NCBI GenBank assembly: GCA_034927345.1
Contig: JAYFQE010000008.1
Span: forward strand, 96,318-160,317
Source of the DNA: JAYFQE01 sp034927345
GTDB taxonomy: Bacteria > Bacillota > Clostridia > Saccharofermentanales > UBA5734
Length of the DNA stretch: 64,000 nt
Reading direction: 5' to 3'
Positions 9,317 to 18,961 of the stretch are shown here, in pieces (the first letter of the stretch is position 1; every line of letters begins with the position of its first letter). The translations under genes and the position numbers were made by a program. The notes beneath the pieces are model-generated. The model was not told the origin of the DNA and searched no databases. It saw only the letters and a list, made by a program, of their open reading frames with translations.

Positions 9317-9712
9317 ATGAAAAAAGCAATACTCGTTATTATGATTCTGGTTCTTCTCGTCAGCGGCTGCTTAGCCTGGTTCTTATATTTTAAGAACAAA
9401 CCTCAGGCTGAAGTCCCTTTCAATTATGATCCGGGCGATTATTTTGTCACCGACATCAAGGATAGCAAATCCTTGCTGAAAACCGATATTATCCTGGCAA
9501 TGGCCGACACCAATCAACAAACGGAATTAACAGCCAATAACCATCGTATTCGCGATGCGATTATTTTTGTCTTACGTGATAAAACCGAAGCTGAGTTGAA
9601 AAGTCCTGATATACGAGAAAATGTTGAAAAGGAGATTATCAGTTTGCTCAATCAAAATTTTAATACCGATAATTTCCTTGACCTTTATTTCAACGAATTT
9701 GTTATTCAGTGA
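9317..9712 (+). CDS. fliL: Flagellar basal body-associated protein FliL
   Basis: FliL is a single-pass membrane protein that rings and supports the stator. The 131-residue product has an N-terminal membrane helix (about residues 5-26) and a FliL core with the ELTANNHRIRDAIIFVLRDK segment and a C-terminal FNEFVIQ strand. Length and location between motB and fliM are canonical. Confidence 0.9.
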   Translation: MKKAILVIMILVLLVSGCLAWFLYFKNKPQAEVPFNYDPGDYFVTDIKDSKSLLKTDIILAMADTNQQTELTANNHRIRDAIIFVLRDKTEAELKSPDIRENVEKEIISLLNQNFNTDNFLDLYFNEFVIQ

Positions 9713-9729
9713 ATTGAGGATGTAAACGA

Positions 9730-10722
9730 ATGTCCGAAGTATTATCACAAAATGAAATTGATCAGTTGATATCGGCGCTTAACGAGGGGTCGTTGGTCGA
9801 GGCGCCTGTTGAAGAAAATGACGCCGGCATCCGGGTTTATGATTTTCGCACGGCCAACAAAATCCCGCGCGATCAAATCCGGACGCTGCATATCATTCAT
9901 GATAATCTGGCGCGGATGCTGTCCACCTTTTTTATCGGCAATCTGGGCACTTATTGTGATTTGCAGGTTATGTCGGTCGAGGAGCAGAGCTTTTCGGAAT
10001 TTGCCAATTCTGTCAGCGCCTCCAGCTTACTGGCTATTATGAAGATGCCGCCTTTAAAGGGATCCTTGCTGCTGGAGATAACGCCGGATGTTTCTTATTC
10101 AATACTGGACAGTCTGCTGGGCGGCAGCGGTTCATCACAGGAATTACGCCGGCAGTTTACCGAGATCGATCTGGTTATTCTGGAAAAAGTCGTCAGGCAG
10201 ATGATGCCGCAGATCAGTGAAGCCTGGAATAAGGTCGTTAAAGTAAACGCCAGTCTGGAAACCCTGGAAACCAGTATGCAATTTGCCCAGATTGTTTCAC
10301 CCAACGACACCATTGTCATCATCACTATGAGCGTCAAGATCGGGGAGCATGATGATTTAATCAATTTTTGTTTTCCGCAAATGGCTTTGGAACCGATAGC
10401 CAAGAATTTAAACACCCGGGTTTTTCAATCCAGTTTACCGGAAGGCAGCCAAAGCGAATCATACCAGGATCCCATTCTGCAGCATCTGCAGACGTCGCCG
10501 ATACCGGTTAAAGCGATTCTGTCGGAAACAACCTTGACAGTCGGCGATCTTGTTACCCTGCAGGTCGGCGACGTTATCCAGCTGGAAAGCAAACTGAGCG
10601 ATTACATTAAACTGATGGTCGGCCATTTGCCGTGCCTATACGGAATCCTGGGAAAAAAGAGCAACCATTACGCCGTCAGTATTGTCGGCGACATTGTCGA
10701 GGAGGATCTGGAACATGAGTGA
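9730..10722 (+). CDS. fliM: Flagellar motor switch protein FliM
   Basis: FliM is the middle C-ring subunit that binds CheY-P and FliG. The 330-residue product carries the N-terminal CheY-binding peptide LSQNEIDQLISAL, the CheC-like core domain, and a C-terminal SpoA-like domain. It overlaps fliY by 8 nt, which suggests coupled synthesis of the two switch subunits. Confidence 0.96.
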   Translation: MSEVLSQNEIDQLISALNEGSLVEAPVEENDAGIRVYDFRTANKIPRDQIRTLHIIHDNLARMLSTFFIGNLGTYCDLQVMSVEEQSFSEFANSVSASSLLAIMKMPPLKGSLLLEITPDVSYSILDSLLGGSGSSQELRRQFTEIDLVILEKVVRQMMPQISEAWNKVVKVNASLETLETSMQFAQIVSPNDTIVIITMSVKIGEHDDLINFCFPQMALEPIAKNLNTRVFQSSLPEGSQSESYQDPILQHLQTSPIPVKAILSETTLTVGDLVTLQVGDVIQLESKLSDYIKLMVGHLPCLYGILGKKSNHYAVSIVGDIVEEDLEHE

Positions 10723-11857
10723 TGTTATGTCACAAGAGGAAATTGATCAGATGATTAATGGTCAAATTCCGGCCGCTCCCGCTGCCAATCCGTCCGTCGG
10801 TCTTACAGCGGACGAAATGGATACGCTGGGGGAGATCGGCAACATTTGCATGGGAACCGGCGCAACGGCTCTGCATAGCATTTTGGGCCGCAAAGTATCG
10901 ATTACGACTCCCCATGTTCAGATCGTTACGCCGGATACGCTGACCGACGACCACGAGGTCCCGTTCGTCGTGGTCAGCGTGGAATATACACAGGGATTAA
11001 CCGGTACCAATCTGCTTATTCTCCAGGTCGATGATGTCAAGCTGATAACGGATATCATGCTGGGCGGCGACGGCAGCTCGACTATCGGCGATCTATCGGA
11101 GCTGCATCTGAGCGCGATCAGCGAGGCGATGAACCAGATGATGGGCGGCATGGCGACGGCGATGGCCGACATGCTGGATTATCCGGTCAACATATCGCCT
11201 CCGCAGACATTGGTGGTATCGCTTTCCAGTCAGGAAATTGTATCCTTGATCAAAAGTCCGCTGGATGAACTGGTGCGGATCAGTTTTAAGATGCAGATCG
11301 AAGGAATCATTGACAGTGGGATCATGCAGCTCATGCCGCTGCCTTTTGCCAAGAAACTGGTGGACAATCTGCTCCACAAAGGTCAGACGCCGGCGCCGCA
11401 GCCCGTTCCGGATCAGGCAAGGTCGGCCGGAGCCGGCCGCCCGGTCCCGCCGGCCGCCAAACCGGCAGCGGCTCCGGCAAATTCCGCCAGTTGGCCGGTG
11501 CCGGCAAAAGAACCGCAAAGCGCGCCGCATGTGGAAGTCAGACCGATCCAGCTGACCAGCTTTGACGCGATGGAGAGCAGCGAGGCGGCGAACCGGGAAT
11601 CCAGCCTGAATATCATCATGGATGTTCCGCTGCAGATTTCCGTTGAATTAGGCCAATGCAAAAAGACGATCAAGGAAATCCTGGAATTGAGCAACGGATC
11701 GGTTGTCGCCCTGGACAAAGTCGCCGGCGAACCGGTGGACATTGTCGTCAACGGCAAAATGATCGCCAAGGGCGAAGTGATCGTCATTGATGATAATTAC
11801 GGGGTTCGGATTACAGAAATCGTCATGCCGTCCAACCGTATCCGCCATTTACGCTGA
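10715..11857 (+). CDS. fliY: Switch protein and CheY-P phosphatase FliY (CheC-like/FliN fusion)
   Basis: FliY replaces FliN in Gram-positives and dephosphorylates CheY-P at the motor. The 380-residue product has an N-terminal EEIDQ peptide and a CheC-like domain with two intact D/S-x3-E-x2-N motifs: DTLGEIGN at about residue 32 and SAISEAMN at about 133. A Pro/Ala linker follows at about 225-270, then a C-terminal FliN (SpoA) domain ending in VRITEIVMP. Start ATG 10715 has GAGGAGGA upstream. Both phosphatase sites look competent, which matters because no cheC, cheX or cheZ is seen in this window. Confidence 0.95.
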   Translation: MSDVMSQEEIDQMINGQIPAAPAANPSVGLTADEMDTLGEIGNICMGTGATALHSILGRKVSITTPHVQIVTPDTLTDDHEVPFVVVSVEYTQGLTGTNLLILQVDDVKLITDIMLGGDGSSTIGDLSELHLSAISEAMNQMMGGMATAMADMLDYPVNISPPQTLVVSLSSQEIVSLIKSPLDELVRISFKMQIEGIIDSGIMQLMPLPFAKKLVDNLLHKGQTPAPQPVPDQARSAGAGRPVPPAAKPAAAPANSASWPVPAKEPQSAPHVEVRPIQLTSFDAMESSEAANRESSLNIIMDVPLQISVELGQCKKTIKEILELSNGSVVALDKVAGEPVDIVVNGKMIAKGEVIVIDDNYGVRITEIVMPSNRIRHLR

Positions 11858-11878
11858 ATCCGGGAGGATTGTTGATTC

Positions 11879-12301
11879 ATGGATAATTGGGCTGAACTTC
11901 TGGGTATGCTGCTGGTAACGGTTCTGGTTCTGGCCGCAACCTTTTATACCACGAAATTTGTCGCCCGCCGGTCGCAGATCGGCGGTAAAGGCCGGCATAT
12001 GCAGATCCTTGAACGCCTGCCGCTGGGGAAGGATAAATTTCTGGCGATCATAGAAGTCGGAGGCCAATATATGCTGGTCGGGATCAGCGGACAAAACATT
12101 AATCTGATCAGCGTCCTGCCCGATACCTTTACCGGACCGGATCCGGTCCGCCAGCGGCAATCGCCGCTAAACAATCCTTTTCAGGCCATGATGGAACAGC
12201 TTCTGCAAAAAAGCGGCCGGAATGGCAGCGCAGAAAAAAATGAAGATGATTCCGGGCCGGACCAGAATCCCGGCGGCAGCGGCGGCGGGGGGAGCAACTG
12301 A
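11879..12301 (+). CDS. fliO: Flagellar biosynthetic protein FliO
   Basis: FliO is a small membrane chaperone for FliP assembly in the export gate. The 140-residue product has one N-terminal membrane helix (AELLGMLLVTVLVLAATFYT) followed by a FliO-type domain with LERLPLGKDKFLAIIEVGG and a Gly/Asn-rich tail. The stop overlaps the fliP start by one base. FliO proteins are poorly conserved; position and the GKDKFLAIIEVGG block support the call. Confidence 0.87.
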   Translation: MDNWAELLGMLLVTVLVLAATFYTTKFVARRSQIGGKGRHMQILERLPLGKDKFLAIIEVGGQYMLVGISGQNINLISVLPDTFTGPDPVRQRQSPLNNPFQAMMEQLLQKSGRNGSAEKNEDDSGPDQNPGGSGGGGSN

Positions 12302-13128
12302 TGTCAAAGGCAAGACGCTGTATTTTGGTTCTGTTCATCGCGCTTATTCTGCCGGCCATGTTTTTTCTTTCCGGTTCAACCGTACAGGCCAGTTCAACGG
12401 CCGGAACCGAAATCCTGAGCAGCGCTGAAACAAAAGATGAAGGCGAATCCGGCGCTGCGACAGCTGCCGAATCATTGGCGGATGCCCTGGGCATAACCCA
12501 GGACAACACCGATTCGATCAAAATCATCATCTGGCTGACGGTACTATCCCTGGCTCCGTCAATCTTGATCATGATGACCGGCTTTACCCGAATTGTCATT
12601 GTCCTGACCTTTGTGCGCAATGCCATCGGATTGCAGCAAACGCCGCCCAATCAGGTTATCGTCGGTCTGGCTTTGTTTTTGACCTTTTTCTTTATGGCGC
12701 CGGTGGTTGATGAAATAAAAACCAACGCTTATGATCCTTATACCGCCGGCCAGTTGACCCAGCAGGAAGCGATAGATGAAGCGATTAAGCCTTTGCACAC
12801 ATTTATGGCTAAGCAGACCTATGACCGGGATCTTGATCTTTTCATGTCCATGGCCGGCATTCAATCGGTCCCGACGGCCGCTGATATTCCGCTGCATGTC
12901 CTGATCCCGGCTTTTGTGACCAGCGAACTGAAACGGGCTTTCCAAATCGGTTTCTTTATTTTCATTCCTTTTTTGGTTATCGATATGATCGTGGCCAGCA
13001 CCTTGATGTCGATGGGTATGATGATGCTGCCGCCGACGGTTATATCCTTGCCGTTTAAAATTCTGCTGTTTGTTTTGGTTGACGGCTGGGATCTGGTGAT
13101 TAAGACATTGTTTAACAGCTTTGCCTAG
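12301..13128 (+). CDS. fliP: Flagellar export gate protein FliP
   Basis: FliP is a pentameric core subunit of the type III export gate. The 275-residue product has a cleavable-type signal peptide (residues 1-31), then a large FliP domain with TGFTRIVIVLTFVRNAIGLQ, QTPPNQVIVGLALFLTFFFM and the C-terminal MGMMMLPPTVISLPFKILLF, all hallmark blocks. It is followed by fliQ and fliR in the standard order. Confidence 0.97.
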   Translation: MSKARRCILVLFIALILPAMFFLSGSTVQASSTAGTEILSSAETKDEGESGAATAAESLADALGITQDNTDSIKIIIWLTVLSLAPSILIMMTGFTRIVIVLTFVRNAIGLQQTPPNQVIVGLALFLTFFFMAPVVDEIKTNAYDPYTAGQLTQQEAIDEAIKPLHTFMAKQTYDRDLDLFMSMAGIQSVPTAADIPLHVLIPAFVTSELKRAFQIGFFIFIPFLVIDMIVASTLMSMGMMMLPPTVISLPFKILLFVLVDGWDLVIKTLFNSFA

Positions 13129-13140
13129 GAGGCATACGAT

Positions 13141-13410
13141 ATGAGTCAAGGTGAAATATTGACGATCATGCAGCAGGCAATCTATACCATGCTAAAAGTT
13201 TCGGCGCCGCTGCTGCTGGTTGCTCTGGCCGTCGGCCTGATCGTTTCGGTTTTTCAGGCGATGACCCAGATTAATGAGCAGACGTTGGTTTTTATTCCCA
13301 AAATTGTCGGGACGCTGCTGGTTCTTGTTTTATTAGGCAGCTGGATGATGACGACACTGGTCGAATTTACCGATAAGCTCTTTTCCAGCATAGCGACGTT
13401 GATTCAATAG
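13141..13410 (+). CDS. fliQ: Flagellar export gate protein FliQ
   Basis: The 89-residue, two-helix membrane protein packs around the FliP-FliR core of the export gate. It contains the family block VGLIVSVFQAMTQINEQTL and the typical second helix ending in a short hydrophilic tail. AGGAGG lies just before ATG 13141. Confidence 0.95.
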   Translation: MSQGEILTIMQQAIYTMLKVSAPLLLVALAVGLIVSVFQAMTQINEQTLVFIPKIVGTLLVLVLLGSWMMTTLVEFTDKLFSSIATLIQ

Positions 13411-13429
13411 ACAAGGAAAGGAATATGTG

Positions 13430-14218
13430 ATGAGCTGGCCTTTATTTGATGTAGAAAAACTGCCGTATATCCTGCTGATCCTGGTTCGGACCAGCGGCAT
13501 GTTTTTCTTGTCGCCTGTCTTCGGTCATCGCAATATTCCCGCCCGGTTTAAAATCGGTTTCTGTATCATATTGACGCTGGTTTTTTATCAGATTTATCCG
13601 GTTCCCGGCGATTATGCGCAGCCGAATCTATTTGGCTTTGTCTTGCAGATCTTTCATGAATTGTCTGTCGGCTTGATGTTCAGCTTCCTGACCTTGCTTT
13701 TTTTCTCGATAACCTATATGGCCGGACAGGTCATCGATATCCAGATGGGCGTCAGCATCAGCGCTGCTTTTGATCCGTCAATCGGCGTCCAGACAACGAT
13801 CAGCGCGATGTTTTTAAATCTGGCGATGATCCTGTACTTTTTCGTCAATAACGGTCATTTGCGCCTGATCCAGATTATGGGGGTCAGTTTTCGCTACCTG
13901 CCGGTCGGCCGGTTTACCTTGAATAAAGATGTGGTCTATGTCGCTGTTGATTCCTTTGTCCTGGTGTTTTCCCTGGCTGTCGGCCTGATGCTGCCGATCA
14001 TCGGCGCCAGCCTGCTTTGTGAAGCGGCGCTGGGGATTATCATGCGGGCCGTGCCTAATTTTCACGCCTATATGGTCGGTATTCCGCTGAAGATCGGGCT
14101 GGGCCTGGTTGTCTTGTTTGCCATGCAGCCTTTTTATATCGGGTTTTGCGATCAGGCTTTCGAAAAGCTTTTCACCGCTTCCGAACAATTGTTGACCAGT
14201 CTGGGGGCGGTGGCATGA
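13430..14218 (+). CDS. fliR: Flagellar export gate protein FliR
   Basis: FliR completes the export gate core. The product of about 262 residues is highly hydrophobic with about six membrane segments and family blocks such as RTSGMFFLSPVFGHRNIP near the start and YMVGIPLKIGLGLVVLFA near the end. Either GTG 13427 or ATG 13430 could start it; AAGGAAAGG 13413-13421 fits ATG best. The stop overlaps flhB by 4 nt. Confidence 0.94.
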   Translation: MSWPLFDVEKLPYILLILVRTSGMFFLSPVFGHRNIPARFKIGFCIILTLVFYQIYPVPGDYAQPNLFGFVLQIFHELSVGLMFSFLTLLFFSITYMAGQVIDIQMGVSISAAFDPSIGVQTTISAMFLNLAMILYFFVNNGHLRLIQIMGVSFRYLPVGRFTLNKDVVYVAVDSFVLVFSLAVGLMLPIIGASLLCEAALGIIMRAVPNFHAYMVGIPLKIGLGLVVLFAMQPFYIGFCDQAFEKLFTASEQLLTSLGAVA

Positions 14219-15288
14219 GCGCGTCTTCCGGCGACAAAACAGAAAAGGCAACAGCGAAAAGAAGACGCGACGAGCGGGAACAGGGGCATGTCCTGCATAG
14301 CCAGGATATCAGTATTTCTTTGCTTCTGTTAGGTAGTTTTTTTGTGCTGAAGCTGGTTGGCGGCTATATGGGCAACGGCATTATGGATGTATTCCGCGAA
14401 TTGCTGCCTGGCGCCGATATTCAGCAAAAAACGCTGACAACCTATGCCCTGCATCAGTATTTTATCAAAGCGATTCTGCTTTTTGCCCAGGTTGTCTGGC
14501 CAATAGCCATATTTGCCTTGCTGGCGACGCTGTTGGTCAACTTTGTCCAAACCGGTTTTATGTTCTCCGGGAAATCACTGGGTGTGAAGGCCAGCCGGAT
14601 CAGCCCTTTGGCCGGCGCCAAACGGCTATTTTCAAGCCGGGCGGCGATGGAATTGTTCAAGTCCTTATTGAAAATCGGTTTGGTTATCGCCATGGTCTGG
14701 CAGCGTGTTTATGGCGATCTTCGCCAGCTGCCGTCTCTGATGTATCAGGATGTGGCTGCCGGACTGCAAATAATCCTGAACATGCTGGCCGATATGGCCA
14801 TACGCTGCAGCAGCATCCTGCTGATGATCGCTGCTCTGGACTATCTTTATCAATGGTGGAAATATGAAAAAGACCTGCGAATGACCAAACAGGAAATCAA
14901 AGATGAATATAAACTGACGGAAGGCGACCCTCAGGTAAAAAACCGGATCCGCCAGAAGCAGCGGCAGATGGGCATGCAGCGGATGATGAGCGACGTGGCC
15001 AAAGCGGATGTGGTCGTGACCAATCCTACCCATTACGCCATCGCCCTGCGCTACGACAGCCAGAAAGATGCCGCGCCTGTCGTCCTGGCGCGCGGCAAGG
15101 GTTTTGTCGCCCGTAAAATTAAAGAAAAAGCGGCGAAGCAGGGGATCATCCTGGTGGAAAACAGACCCCTGGCCCGCGCGCTTTATGCCAAATGTAAAAT
15201 CGGGCAGCAAATCCCGGTTGAATTCTATCAGGCTGTGGCAGAAATATTAACCTATGTGGCAAGAATGAAGGGAGGCAGGAGACAATGA
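14215..15288 (+). CDS. flhB: Flagellar export switch protein FlhB
   Basis: FlhB switches export from hook to filament substrates after autocleavage. The 357-residue product has an N-terminal Lys/Arg-rich start (DKTEKATAKRRRDER), four membrane segments, and a cytoplasmic domain with the self-cleaving NPTH motif at residues 270-273. Start ATG 14215 overlaps fliR by 4 nt and the stop overlaps flhA by 4 nt, so fliR-flhB-flhA are probably translationally coupled. Confidence 0.97.
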   Translation: MSASSGDKTEKATAKRRRDEREQGHVLHSQDISISLLLLGSFFVLKLVGGYMGNGIMDVFRELLPGADIQQKTLTTYALHQYFIKAILLFAQVVWPIAIFALLATLLVNFVQTGFMFSGKSLGVKASRISPLAGAKRLFSSRAAMELFKSLLKIGLVIAMVWQRVYGDLRQLPSLMYQDVAAGLQIILNMLADMAIRCSSILLMIAALDYLYQWWKYEKDLRMTKQEIKDEYKLTEGDPQVKNRIRQKQRQMGMQRMMSDVAKADVVVTNPTHYAIALRYDSQKDAAPVVLARGKGFVARKIKEKAAKQGIILVENRPLARALYAKCKIGQQIPVEFYQAVAEILTYVARMKGGRRQ

Positions 15289-17321
15289 AGACGAAATTTT
15301 CAGATATTCTGATTGCCGGCGTTGTTTTCCTGATCATTATCCTGATCATTGTTCCGCTGAACACCCACTTGCTGGATTTTTTCCTGGTTATTAATATTAC
15401 CTTGTCGGTCATTGTTCTGCTGGTCTCGCTTTTTACCAAAGAGGCTCTTGATTTTTCGGTTTTTCCGCCGCTGCTGCTGATCCTGACCTTGTTCCGCATG
15501 GCGCTCAACATATCTTCGACGCGGCTGATCCTGGGCAATGGCGGCGAGGCGGGTTCGGTCATTAAAACATTCGGCAGTTTTGTCATCGGCGGTAATCTGG
15601 TGGTTGGCGTCATTATTTTCGCGATCATTGTCATCATCCAGTTTCTGGTCATCACCAAAGGTTCGGAACGGGTATCTGAGGTTGCCGCCCGGTTTACCCT
15701 CGACGCGATGCCCGGCAAACAGATGGCTATCGACGCCGATCTGAATACCGGTTTGATCGATGAACAACAAGCAAAATTGCGCCGATCCAAAATTCAGCGG
15801 GAAGCAGATTTCTACGGCGCCATGGACGGCGCCAGCAAGTTTGTTAAAGGAGACGCCATCGTCTCAATCCTGATTACACTCATCAATATTATCGGCGGCA
15901 TCATTATCGGCGTTGTTTCATCCGGTATGGAGATCATGGATGTGGTTTCCAAATATACGCTGGCGACAGTTGGAGACGGGCTGGTCAGCCAGATGCCGGC
16001 GCTGCTGATTTCTACAGCGACCGGCCTGATCGTGACCCGGGCGGCCTCTGAAGGCAACCTGGGCGCTGAAATCTCCAGCCAGCTGTTTCACGAACCCAAG
16101 GTGCTTACTTCAGCCGGCCTCATGATCATCGCCTTAAGCCTGATACCCGGATTGCCCAAAGTCTCGATCTGGGCTTTAGCCGCCTTGTTGCTTATTCTGG
16201 CCGAAGTGATCCGCAAGAACCAGGCTAAGCAGGAGAAAGCGCCGGTCAGTGTGCCGGAGGCCAACGCCCAGGCTATCCGTAAACCGGAACAGGTCATTTC
16301 TTTACTGAGTATCGATCCGATCGAACTGGAATTCGGCTACGGTTTGATTCCCCTGGCCGACAACAGCCAGGGCGGCGATCTGGCCGATCGGATCGTCATG
16401 GTCCGCCGCCAGTGCGCGATGGATCTCGGTCTGGTTTTACCCGGTGTGCGGCTGCGGGACAACATGGTTTTAAAACCGAATGCTTATGTTATAAAAATCC
16501 GCGGCGAAGAAGTCGCTGCCGGCGAGATCCTGCCGGATCATCTTCTGGCCATGAACGCGTCCGGCAGCGCCGGATCCGTCCAGGGCGTTGAAACGGTCGA
16601 ACCGGCGTTCGGGCTGCCGGCTACCTGGATCAGTCAGCAGGAACGGGAAAAGGCCGAAATGGCCGGATATACGCTGGTTGATCCGCCGTCGGTTATCGTC
16701 ACGCATCTGACGGAAGTCCTGAAGCATAATGCCGCCGATCTCCTGGATCGTCAGCAGGTCCAAACGCTGATCGACCACTTGAAGGAAACACAGCCGGTTT
16801 TGGTTGACGAAATAGTGCCCAAGCTTTATTCACTGGGCGACATACAAAAGGTTCTGGCCGCGTTGCTGCGCGAGCATGTGTCGATCCGCAGCCTGGGCAC
16901 CATCCTCGAGGCGATGTCCGACTATAACGGCGGCAACCGCGGTACGGAACAAATAACCGAATTTGTTCGCCAGCGCTTAAAAAAGACAATCAGCAGATCG
17001 TTCATTGAAGGACAGCAAGCCCGGGTCATCACTCTGGATCCGCAGCTGGAGCAGATGATTCTCGAGAGGGTCCGGCAAACCGATCAAGGTTCGTTTGTCG
17101 CTCTGACGCCGGATCAGGTTCAGAAGGTCATGCACAATCTGCGCATGGCGATCGAAAAAATGATCGCCCTGGGCGTCAGCCCGATTGTTCTGACCTCTCC
17201 TTCGGTCCGGCCTCTTTTTAAAAAAATGTCGGAACCGCTTTCTCCGGATTTGGCGGTTTTATCTTATAACGAAATCGATTCGGCTATTGAAATACGTGCG
17301 GAAGGGATGGTGACGGCTTGA
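15285..17321 (+). CDS. flhA: Flagellar export gate protein FlhA
   Basis: FlhA forms the nonameric export channel and substrate dock. The 678-residue product has about eight N-terminal membrane segments, the FHIPEP-family block (KGSERVSEVAARFTLDAMPG, then KQMAIDADLNTGLI), and a C-terminal four-subdomain cytoplasmic ring starting near residue 340. The next gene is fliA. The flhF and flhG genes that commonly follow flhA are absent. Confidence 0.98.
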   Translation: MKTKFSDILIAGVVFLIIILIIVPLNTHLLDFFLVINITLSVIVLLVSLFTKEALDFSVFPPLLLILTLFRMALNISSTRLILGNGGEAGSVIKTFGSFVIGGNLVVGVIIFAIIVIIQFLVITKGSERVSEVAARFTLDAMPGKQMAIDADLNTGLIDEQQAKLRRSKIQREADFYGAMDGASKFVKGDAIVSILITLINIIGGIIIGVVSSGMEIMDVVSKYTLATVGDGLVSQMPALLISTATGLIVTRAASEGNLGAEISSQLFHEPKVLTSAGLMIIALSLIPGLPKVSIWALAALLLILAEVIRKNQAKQEKAPVSVPEANAQAIRKPEQVISLLSIDPIELEFGYGLIPLADNSQGGDLADRIVMVRRQCAMDLGLVLPGVRLRDNMVLKPNAYVIKIRGEEVAAGEILPDHLLAMNASGSAGSVQGVETVEPAFGLPATWISQQEREKAEMAGYTLVDPPSVIVTHLTEVLKHNAADLLDRQQVQTLIDHLKETQPVLVDEIVPKLYSLGDIQKVLAALLREHVSIRSLGTILEAMSDYNGGNRGTEQITEFVRQRLKKTISRSFIEGQQARVITLDPQLEQMILERVRQTDQGSFVALTPDQVQKVMHNLRMAIEKMIALGVSPIVLTSPSVRPLFKKMSEPLSPDLAVLSYNEIDSAIEIRAEGMVTA

Positions 17322-17322
17322 T

Positions 17323-18192
17323 ATGACAGAACAAAACAACTTCAGCGAATCATCGGCAGACTGGCAGCAGGCATGCTGGACCGACTATCGCCGGACCGGC
17401 GACCTTGATGAGCGCAACCGGCTGGTCATGCATTACATACCAATGGTTAAAAGGGTGATCAACCGCCTTTTCCCGACCAGCCGTCATTATTACGATTATG
17501 ACGATCTGGTCAGCTGCGGCGTACTGGGATTGATCGATGCCGTCAGCCGTTATGATCCGGCCAGACCGGTTAAATTCGAAACTTATGCCCAGTTCAGAAT
17601 CCGGGGCGAAATCCTCGACTATATGCGGCATGAAGACTGGGCGCCGGTCTCCCTGCGCAATAAAATAAAGCAGGTCGAAGCGGCCGGCGACCAGCTGGCT
17701 CAGAATATGGGCCGCCCGGCAACCGAACAGGAGATTGCCGAGCAGATGGGCATCTCCGTCAGTGACCTGCAAAGTACGTTGGGCGACGCGCATGCCTTGA
17801 ATCTGGTTTATCTTGATGAATTGCTGGGCGACGCGAACGGCGGCAGCGATCTCCTGCCAACGGATCCCGGGTTCGACCAGAATCTGGAAAATAAGGAAAT
17901 CCTGCAGCTGATCAGCAGCCAGATCGACCAGCTGAGTGAAAAAGAACAGCTCATGCTCAACCTTTATTACCGGGATGAATTAACGTTCAAAGAAATCGGT
18001 TCGGTCATGAACCTGAGCGAATCGCGCATCTGCCAGATACATTCCGGCATTTTACTCAAACTACGTACCGTATTAAAAAAAGAACTGCCTCTATCCTGGA
18101 AAAACAGGATAAAAACTAAAGAAACGCCGCAAAATGACGATAAACCAATCAGAACCAAGATAAAAATCGCGGCAAGGAGGGAAAATACATGA
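17323..18192 (+). CDS. fliA: RNA polymerase sigma factor FliA/SigD (sigma-28)
   Basis: This sigma factor transcribes late flagellar genes. The 289-residue product has region 2 (LVSCGVLGLIDAVSRYDP, FETYAQFRIRGEILDYMR), region 3 (RPATEQEIAEQMGIS) and region 4 (ELTFKEIGSVMNLSESRICQ). A Lys-rich tail of about 30 residues follows region 4. GAAGGG 17301-17306 is rather far (16 nt) from ATG 17323, so translation may depend on read-on from flhA, whose stop is one base upstream. The matching anti-sigma gene flgM lies at 19783. Confidence 0.96.
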   Translation: MTEQNNFSESSADWQQACWTDYRRTGDLDERNRLVMHYIPMVKRVINRLFPTSRHYYDYDDLVSCGVLGLIDAVSRYDPARPVKFETYAQFRIRGEILDYMRHEDWAPVSLRNKIKQVEAAGDQLAQNMGRPATEQEIAEQMGISVSDLQSTLGDAHALNLVYLDELLGDANGGSDLLPTDPGFDQNLENKEILQLISSQIDQLSEKEQLMLNLYYRDELTFKEIGSVMNLSESRICQIHSGILLKLRTVLKKELPLSWKNRIKTKETPQNDDKPIRTKIKIAARRENT

Positions 18193-18941
18193 TCCGAGGC
18201 TTATATACAGCGACTACCGGAATGATGACTCAGGAAAAAAAGTTGGATATCGTGATGAACAATCTGTCCAACGCCAGCACTGTCGGATTTAAGCAAGATG
18301 CTTTGGTTTCCCGTTCCTTTGCCGACATGATGGTCGAACGGTCGGGAGACTCCTCGATCGTTCAGGCGTCCAGGGAAGTCGGGCCGCTTAATAATGGTAT
18401 TCATGTCGACCAGGTTTATACGAACTTTACCTCCGGTTCCTTGTCGGAAACCGGCAGCAGCACCGATCTGGCCTTGACCGGCGACGATTTTTTCGTTATC
18501 GGCACCAGCCAGGGCGATCGGTATACCCGGTCAGGTTCTTTCACACTCGATGCCGAAGGTTACCTGACTACAGCCGAAGGGGATCGTGTACTGGGGCAAA
18601 ACGGCGCAATCCAAATTGGCACTGCCGATTTTGCCGTCGACAGCCAGGGCTGGATCAGCGCCGGCGGCCAAACGATCGATCAGCTGCGCCGTGTCAGCTT
18701 CACCGATACAACCGGCTTGCGTAAGGAAGGCGGCAATTTATACAGCAGCAGCGGCGGACAGGCCGCGCAGGCTCCTGACGGCCAGGTCAGGCAGGGTTAT
18801 CTGGAAACCGCCAATGTCGATTTGGCCGATCAAATGGTCAGCCTGATCGAAATTCAACGTTCCTATGAGATCAACCAGCGGGTCATTCAAATCATGGATG
18901 ATAAATTGGGCCGCTCGGTCAATGATATCGGCCGCGTTTAA
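18189..18941 (+). CDS. flgF: Flagellar basal-body rod protein FlgF-like
   Basis: Distal-rod type axial protein of 250 residues. It begins MIRGLYTATTGMMTQEKKLD with MNNLSNASTVGFKQD, and ends with LETANVDLADQMVSLIEIQR. These are the rod/hook N- and C-terminal coiled-coil domains. It corresponds to FlhO of Bacillus. The FlgF versus FlgG assignment follows gene order: the first of the pair is named FlgF. It overlaps fliA by 4 nt. Confidence 0.88.
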   Translation: MIRGLYTATTGMMTQEKKLDIVMNNLSNASTVGFKQDALVSRSFADMMVERSGDSSIVQASREVGPLNNGIHVDQVYTNFTSGSLSETGSSTDLALTGDDFFVIGTSQGDRYTRSGSFTLDAEGYLTTAEGDRVLGQNGAIQIGTADFAVDSQGWISAGGQTIDQLRRVSFTDTTGLRKEGGNLYSSSGGQAAQAPDGQVRQGYLETANVDLADQMVSLIEIQRSYEINQRVIQIMDDKLGRSVNDIGRV

Positions 18942-18961
18942 GCGACCGGAAAGGAGACAAC

